A DNA stretch of 38,609 bases, from positions 1 through 38,609 of the forward strand of contig CAIWDD010000006.1 in the NCBI GenBank assembly GCA_903911355.1, given 5' to 3'. Below, piece after piece: positions 8,148 to 20,363 of the stretch. Positions within the stretch are counted from its first letter, which is position 1. Each line of letters begins with the position of its first letter. A program made the position numbers and the translations under genes. The notes beneath the pieces were generated by a model. That model worked only from the letters and a program-made list of their open reading frames with translations, was not told where the DNA came from and did no database searches. The stretch comes from an uncultured Nodularia sp. (GTDB taxonomy: Bacteria > Cyanobacteriota > Cyanobacteriia > Cyanobacteriales > Nostocaceae).

Positions 8148-9677
8148 TTAAGTAGATTTTTTGAGGTAATCTAGTCCCCATTGATAGAGCGATCGCATTA
8201 ACATTCGATGGAAACTAGGGGGGGGAATAATTTCTTTGAGGACATCCATCATTAAGTTTTTAATAATCTCTGGTGTTTCGGGAAATCCCACGGGAAAGTT
8301 ATTATTAGCCCAGATGTTACGAATATCTCTCAAGGTGATAGATTTACCTTGATGAATTACCTCATTGCGTTTTTCCCTAATAGCAGTTAATAATTTTGAC
8401 CACCGATGATTTTGATTAAATCTTTGATAATCGCACCAACCTTGAATTAAATCATTAAGTGATGGCTCATCGCTTCTTTGGGGTTTCCAACCCCTCCTAG
8501 CCCAATTTTGTCTTGTTGACTGAATGTAAAGTAACCGTTCCAAAATCTGCGCGAATTGAATAAAGGCTGTGGTGTAGTTCTCCCGTTGTACCGATAACTC
8601 TATAATAATTGTAGACTCCCATAATTTAGTTAAATCATCACTTTGGGTGATATCTAACTGTGTATTCCAAGCTTGAAGCTGTTCTACATCCACGGTTTTA
8701 CCGACATGGCGAGAATTTAACCATTCTTTTAACTTGCGGAAAAAATCCTGATCATGAGATTCCCAGTTACTATACTTTGCTAAAAAACCAGCTAATTTAT
8801 ATAGTAGTTCGTACTTGTTTTGATGAATCCTCAACCACAGTTGAGCTTCTACAAAATCCCCTCTTTCCCAAGCTGAGATAATCCGTAACCGTTCCAAAGA
8901 CCAAAAATATTCTCCCATGGGGATGAGTTGGAAGCTTTGGGAATGATTAGCGGTAACTAAACCATTTTCTAATGTGGTGAAAAATTCCCTAGGGTCATCA
9001 GGACTAGCATTGAATACCTGACACTGACGTACCAGAGCAGCGGCGCAAATTTCCACAGAAGATGCGATCGCCGGTGCACAACCTTTATTTTGTATCCACA
9101 AAACAAACTCTTGCTGGTTATGGGGGGAAAAACTATCTAAGGCTTCCTTTAAAACTAACAATTCTAATTCTTGACGAATAGCATAACTATCATTAGCGGC
9201 AATTTTAGGGGCGTGAATATCAACTCTCAGTTGAGGATATAAACTGATAATTTTACCCCTCATTAACTCTGCTATCCACACCGTATCAAGACGACGATGG
9301 AACCAAGAAACTGTTTCTGGTTGGTCAGTTCCCCACAGTATAATATGTTTTAAACCTTGCTTCACCCCTTGGTCAATTATATTTTGATCTAGGAGTAATT
9401 CCACAGAGCTAAAATCACCGCCTAACCATTCTTTGCAGTGTTCATAATAACGCTGTCCCAGGTCTTTAGCACTATAGGGGTAGGTTTTGTCATTTTCTGG
9501 ATGTACACCCCGTTCTATTCCCAATTCTTGATACAGTTCGGTGATATGGGAGGGATAACCAATATTACCATCAGCACCAAAGGAACGAATAATATGATCT
9601 TTGCAGCGCCAGCCTATTTGTCGAGTACCTACGGTAATAATTAAGGTATCAACGTGAGGGGAATTATTGACAGTCAT
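8148..9677 (-). CDS. CARF-HEPN ribonuclease of the Csm6/Csx1 type (type III accessory effector)
   Basis: A 509-residue protein likely to be an RNase switched on by the cyclic oligoadenylate that Cas10 makes. The N-terminus has the CARF nucleotide-binding signature LIITVGTRQ (TVGTR at 15-19). Near the C-terminus is the HEPN catalytic motif R437-N-E-V-I-H442, the R-X4-H pattern of Csm6/Csx1 RNases. The middle is helical with many Trp and Leu residues and I assign no domain to it. Its ATG overlaps the stop of the cmr6-cmr1 gene by 4 bp (ATGA), which suggests translational coupling to the Cmr complex. The exact subfamily name and preferred ring size cannot be decided by eye. An inverted copy of its last 77 bp lies at 6694-6770. 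Confidence 0.8.
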   Translation of the reverse strand: MTVNNSPHVDTLIITVGTRQIGWRCKDHIIRSFGADGNIGYPSHITELYQELGIERGVHPENDKTYPYSAKDLGQRYYEHCKEWLGGDFSSVELLLDQNIIDQGVKQGLKHIILWGTDQPETVSWFHRRLDTVWIAELMRGKIISLYPQLRVDIHAPKIAANDSYAIRQELELLVLKEALDSFSPHNQQEFVLWIQNKGCAPAIASSVEICAAALVRQCQVFNASPDDPREFFTTLENGLVTANHSQSFQLIPMGEYFWSLERLRIISAWERGDFVEAQLWLRIHQNKYELLYKLAGFLAKYSNWESHDQDFFRKLKEWLNSRHVGKTVDVEQLQAWNTQLDITQSDDLTKLWESTIIIELSVQRENYTTAFIQFAQILERLLYIQSTRQNWARRGWKPQRSDEPSLNDLIQGWCDYQRFNQNHRWSKLLTAIREKRNEVIHQGKSITLRDIRNIWANNNFPVGFPETPEIIKNLMMDVLKEIIPPPSFHRMLMRSLYQWGLDYLKKST

Positions 9678-11551
9678 AGGGGGAAAATTGGTAAAGAACC
9701 TTCTAAGGTTTGTAAATATTTTTTCCGGGGGTCTGCGTTAGCTCCAAAGACGGTTACTACTTGGTAGTCATCTAAATCTGCAATCCATATTGGGGAAGGA
9801 ACTACTTTACGTTGAGTATTATTGGGGTAATCTGTTATAACGCCACCGCAGAGGTTTTTGGCATTAGTGTAGTCAGCGTGTTCTAATTGGTGAAACCGTT
9901 GATGTAAAATATGCAGTGGATAGGGTTTATTGGTCTTTTTGTCACCACTAACTACTACAATTTTGGCATTAATATCTAATGCTTCACGCCAAGTAGAAGA
10001 GTTAGCTGTACCAGATTTTTGTAGTTGCTGATAATGACAATTAGCGCCTAAACTTTGCAGTGCTTGATAAAAATCTCTGAGTCGCTGTTTAAATAGTTTT
10101 TGAAATTCCCCAGGAGTTTCTGGTAATCTCCAAAATGAATTTTCACTCTCTGGTATGAGGGTAGAACCGCGCCACCAAGGAGCATACTGATTATTGTAGC
10201 GAGAATAACAAGGTCTTCTTGCTCCCTGACCAACACCACCTAAATGGAACATTAACCAAGTCAAGGTTTTCCCTAGTTTCCTGAAGTTTTCTTGCTGATT
10301 TTTTGGTATCTCTGGGGAGTAATTTAATGTTAAAATACCTTCTTGTTGACCAGGATCATCTTGTTGATTTTGAGCTTCCCTTTGGGTGACTCTACCATCT
10401 AATACCCTCACCATTAACCAGCCCAATTCTTTTTTAGGGGTAATAGTACCAAATATTTTACCTTCCCAGGTTTGAACTTGTCCGGGTTCTAAAACACCTA
10501 AAGCCAAGGTTCTAAACCAATAACGTAACATGGATTTAAACGCTACTGGTCTAACTTCTCCATGATTGATTGTATTTGGGTTATGGTTGTGGTTCAAGGG
10601 TTGATTAACATTTCTAAATTTTTTCCTCCCATGAATTAATTGACCTTCTAAAGTAAATTTAACTCGGAAAAATTCACTTTGGGGGATAATTTTACCCGCA
10701 CGGTTTAACTGACCGTAACCACTATTCACTTGGGAACCAATCCCCGATTGTAAACCTGTAGTTAACCACTGTTTAACTTTTTCTAAAATTTGCTCATCTG
10801 TACAACCGCTAGCTAAACGTAACCCAATAAGAAAAAAAGGTTTTTCTAAACTCAAAAATGGGTTAGGATTAGGACTATATACTGTTGTGTTACCTTCCCA
10901 TTGCCAAATGTTATTAGCCATATCCACAGCTAACACATTCTCATTTGGTTTAGGAGGGAGGGGATAAGCATCGAGAAAGACAACTTTACCAGAGCGTTCG
11001 TTGTTGTTTGTGGTTTCTAGGGAACCAAACCAAGGCGCAACTTGTTTTTCTGCGTCTTTCCAGGAAATTCCCTGTTGGGTGATAATTTCCCGAATAGCTT
11101 GGGTTCTAGCTACACCCCTTAAAGTGCTAGAAGGAATGTATGGTAAACCCAAAGCATCGAAAGCAGGTAATAAAATACTTTCTGGGCCGCGGTGTCCACC
11201 TACTCTAATGCGCCAGGGACATTGAACTTTAAAACTAGTTTGGGCGATTAATTCTGTGCGCTGGGTTAGTTGTTGTAAGCGATCGCGGTAGTTTCCCTGT
11301 TCTGCCAATTGTAATATCTGCAATTTGGTGATATCTTTATCTTGACCGTTAGGCGATCGCATCCAGCGTAAATACTCGACAAAACTAGCTTCTTTATGTG
11401 GTTGCGGTGGATTTTCAGGGTTTAACCAAGGGGAAGGTTGGGGAGGTTGACCACCACCCCCACCACCTCCACCATGACCATGATTAGGTCTATTAACTGG
11501 TTGGGGTGCAGGGTTGTTGGGATTATTGCGGTTTGGTCTTTGAAATACCAT
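9674..11551 (-). CDS. Double RAMP protein: Cmr6-like domain fused to Cmr1-like domain
   Basis: A 625-residue Cmr backbone protein. Residues 1-55 are low-complexity, rich in Pro, Asn and Gly, with eight consecutive Gly. Residues about 105-285 look like Cmr6: LPYIPSSTLRGVAR at 136-149, WFGSLE at 174-179 and the Gly-rich GIGSQVNSGYG at 270-280. Residues about 295-600 look like Cmr1: GEVRPVAFKSMLRYWFR at 331-347, FGT at 367-369 and GGVGQGARR at 438-446. In classical III-B loci these are two genes that cap the two ends of the complex differently. No separate cmr1 or cmr6 is present here, so the fusion replaces both. A GGGAG ribosome binding site precedes the ATG, 5 bp after the cmr5 stop. I infer the domain assignment from motifs; a duplicated Cmr6 is the alternative. 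Confidence 0.75.
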   Translation of the reverse strand: MVFQRPNRNNPNNPAPQPVNRPNHGHGGGGGGGGQPPQPSPWLNPENPPQPHKEASFVEYLRWMRSPNGQDKDITKLQILQLAEQGNYRDRLQQLTQRTELIAQTSFKVQCPWRIRVGGHRGPESILLPAFDALGLPYIPSSTLRGVARTQAIREIITQQGISWKDAEKQVAPWFGSLETTNNNERSGKVVFLDAYPLPPKPNENVLAVDMANNIWQWEGNTTVYSPNPNPFLSLEKPFFLIGLRLASGCTDEQILEKVKQWLTTGLQSGIGSQVNSGYGQLNRAGKIIPQSEFFRVKFTLEGQLIHGRKKFRNVNQPLNHNHNPNTINHGEVRPVAFKSMLRYWFRTLALGVLEPGQVQTWEGKIFGTITPKKELGWLMVRVLDGRVTQREAQNQQDDPGQQEGILTLNYSPEIPKNQQENFRKLGKTLTWLMFHLGGVGQGARRPCYSRYNNQYAPWWRGSTLIPESENSFWRLPETPGEFQKLFKQRLRDFYQALQSLGANCHYQQLQKSGTANSSTWREALDINAKIVVVSGDKKTNKPYPLHILHQRFHQLEHADYTNAKNLCGGVITDYPNNTQRKVVPSPIWIADLDDYQVVTVFGANADPRKKYLQTLEGSLPIFPL

Positions 11552-11556
11552 GATTT

Positions 11557-11952
11557 TTATTCTCCCTTAATATCTGCATAAATAGCAGTCGCCCAAAAAC
11601 TAAATTCCTGTGCTAAAGCTAGACCTAACCCAGTTAAACCTAAATATTCATCTGTACCGAGTCTTCTTAAAGTATCTAAACCGCGATCGCCGACTAAATT
11701 TCGTACTCCTGAAACCTCTTCTAAACACTGAAAAAACTTCTTCACCACCTGCTTTTTACCCTCCATATTATCACCCAAGGCTGTTTCTTCAGCCTTGAGG
11801 CGCATCATTCCCCAGGTAGAAAGATAGGTATAAAGTTCAACTGCTTGACTTTTTTGTTGTTTCAGACGAGTATCATCTTGATTGGGGAGAGCGCGCAAAT
11901 TATTTAAAGCGTCATAAATCGGACTAGCGAGGGTTCTGGGGTCAAAGGTCAT
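11557..11952 (-). CDS. cmr5: Cmr5-like small subunit (Cas11) of the type III-B complex
   Basis: A 131-residue protein that is mostly helical by composition, with long runs of Leu, Lys and Glu and no catalytic motif, as expected for the small subunits lining the inner belly of the Cmr complex. Size and position between cmr4 and the last RAMP gene support Cmr5. Sequence similarity cannot be shown by motif alone because Cmr5 proteins diverge quickly. It starts 40 bp after the cmr4 stop and its own stop is 5 bp before the next start. Confidence 0.8.
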   Translation of the reverse strand: MTFDPRTLASPIYDALNNLRALPNQDDTRLKQQKSQAVELYTYLSTWGMMRLKAEETALGDNMEGKKQVVKKFFQCLEEVSGVRNLVGDRGLDTLRRLGTDEYLGLTGLGLALAQEFSFWATAIYADIKGE

Positions 11953-11992
11953 ATCAACTAATTCCTGTAATTAATTTCATCATTGCTAATTT

Positions 11993-12775
11993 CTACATCC
12001 ATTGTTGAACAAATCCCCGTCCTAAACTTTCCTGTCCACCAATTTGCACAATGGTATTACCAGCTAATAATGTTTCAAACTCAGAGCAGGAGTTTTGTGA
12101 TCTTCCATTAGCTTGGGATGTCATACCCCAGGGTAAATACATCAATGTATCTGGGGGGATTGCTTCCTCGTAGCGAAAACCACCATCTACAGATTTATGT
12201 TCATCCAATTTAATTTTTACCTGTCGCCATAAACTCATTTGAATTAATGTACCGCAATGTTGATCAGGTAAAACTAACAGACGGTTAATTGAACTGGTGG
12301 CGGATGATTTAGGGACAAAATTTGCCCAATTATCCCATTTTTTTAGATTTTCCGCCTTAATAATAGCATCTTTGAGGTAAATAGCAGAGTTAACAGCAGC
12401 GAAATTACAGCTATATTCTGGGGGGATAGTTAAATTACCTAAATTACCGCCTTGTAATCGTTGCCATCTTTGTAATAACATAGGACAACTCACCCACACC
12501 ACACTATGGCTGAGAGATGGTACTGGTAACCACAATATAGAAGCGTCACCAATCCAAATATCACCTTGTTCTAATTTACCATCTTTTAAATCTGTACCAA
12601 ATAATTGAGCTTGAATGCTTTTATCTGCAAGGGAACGGATTTTACCCCGCATGGTACTAGAAGGAATATAAGGTAAATTAGTATGTGACTCCCGCGCAAT
12701 TCCCAGTAAATTACCTTCTTGAGTTGTCCCACCTGTATGTAATGGTGAGAGTAAATATAAATAAATCGATTTCAT
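11993..12775 (-). CDS. cmr4: Cmr4-like RAMP backbone subunit (Cas7 group)
   Basis: A 260-residue RAMP expected to polymerise along the crRNA as the Cmr backbone. Family features are YLLSPLHTGGT at 7-17, LPYIPSSTMRGKIR at 34-47 and the Gly-rich end GGQESLGRG at 246-254. In studied Cmr4 proteins the RNA-cleaving Asp lies in a VDLPIQRE-like segment; here the aligned segment is NLLGIARE (22-29) with Leu23 at the Asp position, so cleavage of bound target RNA may be weakened or lost. This is a hand alignment. The gene lies between cmr3 (27 bp gap) and cmr5. Confidence 0.85.
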   Translation of the reverse strand: MKSIYLYLLSPLHTGGTTQEGNLLGIARESHTNLPYIPSSTMRGKIRSLADKSIQAQLFGTDLKDGKLEQGDIWIGDASILWLPVPSLSHSVVWVSCPMLLQRWQRLQGGNLGNLTIPPEYSCNFAAVNSAIYLKDAIIKAENLKKWDNWANFVPKSSATSSINRLLVLPDQHCGTLIQMSLWRQVKIKLDEHKSVDGGFRYEEAIPPDTLMYLPWGMTSQANGRSQNSCSEFETLLAGNTIVQIGGQESLGRGFVQQWM

Positions 12776-12802
12776 GATGATGTTACCTAACTTAATTGAT
12801 TG

Positions 12803-16848
<4,046 letters not shown>

Positions 16849-16954
16849 CAGTATTTTATCTGTGTAGCCGATATCAATATCCTAAAATATTTATTTCATA
16901 TCTGTCTATGAACAGCAAATATTACCAAAATATCTTACCTATGGCTGAAAACCT

Positions 16955-16983
16955 TTAATAGTAACCGTTTGGTGTATTGTAAA
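16955..16983 (-). promoter_or_regulatory. Candidate promoter for the effector operon
   Basis: On the minus strand TTTACA is followed after 17 bp by TATTAA, about 107 bp upstream of the cmr2 ATG. Spacing is ideal and both hexamers are fair matches to the sigma-70 consensus. The region is very A+T-rich, so a chance match is possible. Confidence 0.35.
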
Positions 16984-17089
16984 GATTATTACTAATATTA
17001 TTTTTTATTTGATTTTGATTAGAGTGTGATATTGTATAAAATATCTTACAGATTGTTTGGAAGGTATTAAACAGATAATTTTTATATTA

Positions 17090-17124
17090 GGGAACAGGGA
17101 ACAGGGAACAGGGAACAGGGAACA
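17090..17124. repeat. Heptamer tandem repeat (GGGAACA x5)
   Basis: Five exact 7-bp units, the complement of the array at 6788-6814. It is part of a 678-bp gene-free stretch (16849-17527) that otherwise holds the effector promoter region, a MITE and the 48-bp repeat copy B. Confidence 0.9.
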
Positions 17125-17173
17125 GCGGAAGGATTGGGGAACAGACAAAAAACAATAAAATCCCGTCCCCTCC

Positions 17174-17405
17174 CCTGACAAGGCTATCCATTACCCGGAT
17201 CTTTCTTAACATTCGTGAGAGCGATCGCTCGCAAACCCCCAAACCTTAATCCTCCGTTGATGATTCTCAATAAAATAAGGATTTTATCAAGAAGAATAAG
17301 GTACATTTTGTCAAGAGTAGGTAAATTTTCAAGCGTTGAAACCGTTGCCACATAAATGTTTCAACATTATTAAGAAAAATGTGGGTAATGGATAGCCTGA
17401 CAAGG
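17174..17405. mobile_element. MITE of 212 bp with terminal inverted repeats and 10-bp target duplication
   Basis: The element spans 17184-17395. Its ends are CTATCCATTACCC and the exact complement GGGTAATGGATAG, and the inverted repeat extends to about 26 bp with three mismatches. It is bracketed by identical CCTGACAAGG copies at 17174-17183 and 17396-17405, which are a target duplication. Removing the element and one copy restores a C-rich/G-rich hairpin, CCCTCCCCTGACAAGGGGAGGG, so insertion was into a palindrome, perhaps a terminator. It encodes no transposase and would be moved in trans. Confidence 0.85.
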
Positions 17406-17423
17406 GGAGGGTTAGGGTGGGGT

Positions 17424-17471
17424 TAAACAATAGTTGATACAGTAATCATGACTTATCAAACATCCTCTTAG
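17424..17471 (+). repeat. 48-bp dispersed repeat, copy B
   Basis: The segment starting TAAACAATAGTTGATACAGT and ending CCTCTTAG matches copy A at 8091-8138 in the same orientation. It lies upstream of the Uma2-family gene and beyond the MITE. Confidence 0.75.
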
Positions 17472-17527
17472 AAAAAAGATTTAATATTGAGAGTGGGGTT
17501 ATAGTTTGCCCAAAGGAGTAATTGGTA

Positions 17528-18097
17528 ATGGGATTGTCAACTCAGGTAATTTGCGATATCTCCCTGGGAGAATTTCTGAAACTATCAGATACTACACCGG
17601 CCAGGGAGTATATTGATGGCTGCATCTACCAAAAACCAATGCCCCAAGGGAAACATAGCAGAATCCAAACTTGTTTATCAACTAATATTAATCAGGTGGG
17701 TGAACCCCAAAAACAAGCCTTAGCACTAACTGAATTACGCTGCACCTTTGGGGGAGGTTCTTTAGTGCCGGACATTGCCGTATTTGCATGGTCACGCATT
17801 CCCACTGATGAAGATGGAGAAATTGCCAATAAGTTTGAAAGTTATCCAGATTGGACTATTGAAATTTTATCACCCGACCAATCGCCAAATCACGTAATTA
17901 ATAAAATTATTTTTTGTATGCAGCAGGGGACTAAATTAGGTTGGTTTATTGACCCTAATGATAAATCGGTGATGGTATTTCAACCTCAACAATTACCAGA
18001 GGTCAAATACAATACTGATGTATTACCTGTGCTTGATGTGTTAAAAGATTGGCGTTTAGAGGTAAGAGAGATATTTAGCTGGTTGCAAGTTAAATAA
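17528..18097 (+). CDS. Uma2-family (DUF820) putative endonuclease
   Basis: A 189-residue protein of a family with many copies in cyanobacterial genomes, related to restriction endonucleases but with unknown cellular role. The PD-(D/E)XK-like signature is visible: Asp82 in VPDIAVF, Glu112 in IEILSPDQS and Lys126 in INKIIFC. I start at the ATG at 17528, which has AAGGAG at 17513-17518 with 9 bp spacing; the upstream TTG at 17522 would be too close to it. It stands alone between the effector upstream region and typA, so there is no operon evidence of a link to CRISPR. Confidence 0.8.
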   Translation: MGLSTQVICDISLGEFLKLSDTTPAREYIDGCIYQKPMPQGKHSRIQTCLSTNINQVGEPQKQALALTELRCTFGGGSLVPDIAVFAWSRIPTDEDGEIANKFESYPDWTIEILSPDQSPNHVINKIIFCMQQGTKLGWFIDPNDKSVMVFQPQQLPEVKYNTDVLPVLDVLKDWRLEVREIFSWLQVK

Positions 18098-18313
18098 ATC
18101 TGGTGTTAATTAAGACGCAGTTGATAGATAAAATACTAAGAAACATATTTATTTCTGGATAAGTTTACAGAAAACCCCCCGGAATTGTGACAATTAAGCT
18201 AGAATTATTAAAGGTTCTTTACAGAAGTTGCTAATCAACAATAGTTCTGTTAGAGCGACTCGGTATTGACATTGAAAACTGAAAACCCCCTCTTGAGTTC
18301 ACTAAAAGCTCCT

Positions 18314-20104
18314 ATGACGCTCCCAATTCGCAACGTCGCCATCATCGCCCACGTTGACCACGGCAAAACTACCCTGGTTGATGCGCTCCTCAAACAATCT
18401 GGTATTTTCCGAGAAGGTGAAGACGTTCCGGATTGTGTCATGGACTCCAACGCCCTAGAACGGGAGCGGGGTATTACCATTCTCTCTAAAAATACGGCTG
18501 TTCGCTACAAAGATACATTAATTAACATTGTGGATACCCCCGGACACGCCGACTTTGGCGGCGAAGTGGAACGGGTACTAGGTATGGTGGATGGTTGTTT
18601 GTTAATTGTAGATGCTAATGAGGGTCCTATGCCCCAGACACGCTTTGTATTGAAAAAAGCGTTAGAAAAGGGACTGCGCCCCATTGTGGTGATTAACAAA
18701 ATTGACCGCGCCCAGGGTGACCCCCATGTGGCTGTAGATAAGGTTTTGGATCTGTTCCTAGAATTAGGAGCAGATGAAGACCAATGTGATTTTACCTATC
18801 TATTTGCTTCTGGTATGGGCGGTTACGCCAAGGAAACCATGGAAGGGGAAGCGGTAGATATGCAGCCTCTATTTAATGCCATTCTGCAACACGTTCCACC
18901 TCCTGTAGGGGATATTAACAAACCTCTACAATTGCAAGTCACCACCCTAGATTATTCGGAATATCTGGGACGGATTGTGATTGGTAGAATCCATAATGGT
19001 ACTATCCGCACTGGACAACAGGCGGCTTTGGTAAAGGAAGATGGTACTATTGCCAAGTCCAAAATTACCAAATTAATGGGATTTGAAGGACTCAAGCGGG
19101 TGGAAATGGAAGAAGCCACCGCAGGTTATATTGTGGCAGTATCTGGTTTTAGTGATGCTTATATTGGGGAGACTATTACAGACCCCAACGAACCCCAAGC
19201 TTTACCCTTAATTAAAGTGGATGAACCCACTTTACAAATGACTTTCTGGGTGAATGATTCACCTTTTGCCGGTCAAGAAGGTAAACTGGTAACATCCAGA
19301 CAAGTACGCGATCGCCTGTTGCGGGAATTAGAAACTAACGTCGCCCTACGAGTAGAAGAAACTGACTCCCCCGATAAATTCCAAGTTTCCGGTCGGGGTG
19401 AATTACATTTGGGGATTTTAATCGAAACCATGCGCCGAGAAGGTTTCGAGTTCCAAGTATCTCAACCACAGGTAATTTACCGAGAAATCAACGGTCAACC
19501 TTGCGAACCCTTTGAACTCCTAGCGCTGGACGTTCCCGAAGATGCAGTAGGTAGCTGTATTGAACGCCTAGGACAACGCAAAGGCGAAATGCAAGATATG
19601 CAAGTGATTGGGAATGGTCGCACCCTGTTAGAGTTTATCATTCCTGCCCGGGGTTTAATTGGTTTCCGGGGAGAATTCATGCGGTTAACCCGTGGTGAAG
19701 GGATTATGAACCACAGTTTCCATGATTATCGTCCCCTCACCGGGGAAATTGAAGCCCGGAACAAAGGGGTTCTGATTGCATTTGAAGAAGGTGTTTCCAC
19801 ATTCTACGCCATGAAAAACGCAGAAGATAGAGGCGCATTCTTTATCACTCCCGGAACCAAAGTTTATAAAGGTATGATTATTGGAGAACATAATCGTCCC
19901 CAAGACTTAGAGTTAAATGTGTGTAAAACCAAGCAATTAACCAATCACCGCGCCTCCGGTGGGGATGAACTGGTACAATTGCAAACACCAATAGAAATGA
20001 GCTTAGAGAGAGCTTTAGAGTACATTGGTTCAGATGAATTGGTGGAAGTCACACCGGAATCAATTCGTTTACGGAAAGTCAGCAAGAAATTCGCTAAACG
20101 TTAA
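18314..20104 (+). CDS. typA: Ribosome-associated GTPase TypA/BipA
   Basis: A translational GTPase of the EF-G group, 596 residues, acting on ribosome assembly and stress adaptation. The P-loop AHVDHGKT is at 12-19, the switch element RGIT follows within residues 55-65, DTPGH is the G3 motif and NKID the G4 motif. The C-terminal half includes [21 protein letters not shown] choose the ATG at 18314, which gives the usual [18 protein letters not shown] start; the frame runs upstream to a TTG at 18266 but those residues are not family-like. It is a single housekeeping gene followed by a hairpin terminator. Confidence 0.97.
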   Translation: MTLPIRNVAIIAHVDHGKTTLVDALLKQSGIFREGEDVPDCVMDSNALERERGITILSKNTAVRYKDTLINIVDTPGHADFGGEVERVLGMVDGCLLIVDANEGPMPQTRFVLKKALEKGLRPIVVINKIDRAQGDPHVAVDKVLDLFLELGADEDQCDFTYLFASGMGGYAKETMEGEAVDMQPLFNAILQHVPPPVGDINKPLQLQVTTLDYSEYLGRIVIGRIHNGTIRTGQQAALVKEDGTIAKSKITKLMGFEGLKRVEMEEATAGYIVAVSGFSDAYIGETITDPNEPQALPLIKVDEPTLQMTFWVNDSPFAGQEGKLVTSRQVRDRLLRELETNVALRVEETDSPDKFQVSGRGELHLGILIETMRREGFEFQVSQPQVIYREINGQPCEPFELLALDVPEDAVGSCIERLGQRKGEMQDMQVIGNGRTLLEFIIPARGLIGFRGEFMRLTRGEGIMNHSFHDYRPLTGEIEARNKGVLIAFEEGVSTFYAMKNAEDRGAFFITPGTKVYKGMIIGEHNRPQDLELNVCKTKQLTNHRASGGDELVQLQTPIEMSLERALEYIGSDELVEVTPESIRLRKVSKKFAKR

Positions 20105-20115
20105 GAAACCTACCT

Positions 20116-20141
20116 CCAAACCCTCCCCCGTGAGGGTTTGG
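20116..20141 (+). terminator. Hairpin terminator after typA
   Basis: A 10-bp perfect stem CCAAACCCTC/GAGGGTTTGG with a 6-base loop begins 12 bp after the typA stop and is followed by GAAGTTTTAT. The T-run is short, so termination may be partial. Confidence 0.55.
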
Positions 20142-20169
20142 GAAGTTTTATCTGTGGTTAAACTGAATG

Positions 20170-20279
20170 TGGTAAACTCAGGTTTAACCGCTTCAACATC
20201 GCCGATCGCCCTTGCAAAGCCAGACTATCATCTAGTGGAGACAATGCGATCGCCTGTTGATATTTCAGCCGCAAAGCAG
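20170..20279 (-). pseudogene. Duplicated 3' end of gatD (110 bp)
   Basis: These 110 bp match 22141-22250, the end of gatD, with only three differences and in the same orientation. The duplicate has no start and breaks off abruptly, so it is a fragment. With the true gatD end it brackets the AAA ATPase/nuclease gene as a direct repeat. Confidence 0.9.
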
Positions 20280-20298
20280 GTACATCCTGATAAGGGAG

Positions 20299-20346
20299 CA
20301 GGGGTTAGAAACCCCTGTCTCATAGCTAAAGTCGGATAAATCCGAC
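20299..20346. repeat. Dispersed palindromic repeat (CAGGGGTTAGAAACCCCTG type), copy A
   Basis: Two small palindromes follow each other: CAGGGG...CCCCTG and GTCGGATAAATCCGAC. The same layout occurs at 24007-24054, and the first half alone at 24167-24185. It lies just past the 3' end of the AAA/nuclease gene and may also act as its terminator. Confidence 0.8.
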
Positions 20347-20363
20347 TGGGATAGATTACCCAG

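Noticed and set aside
17184-17395. Small RNA or gene within the MITE
   Set aside because: No frame or promoter-terminator pair is evident; the structure is fully explained by terminal repeats and target duplication.
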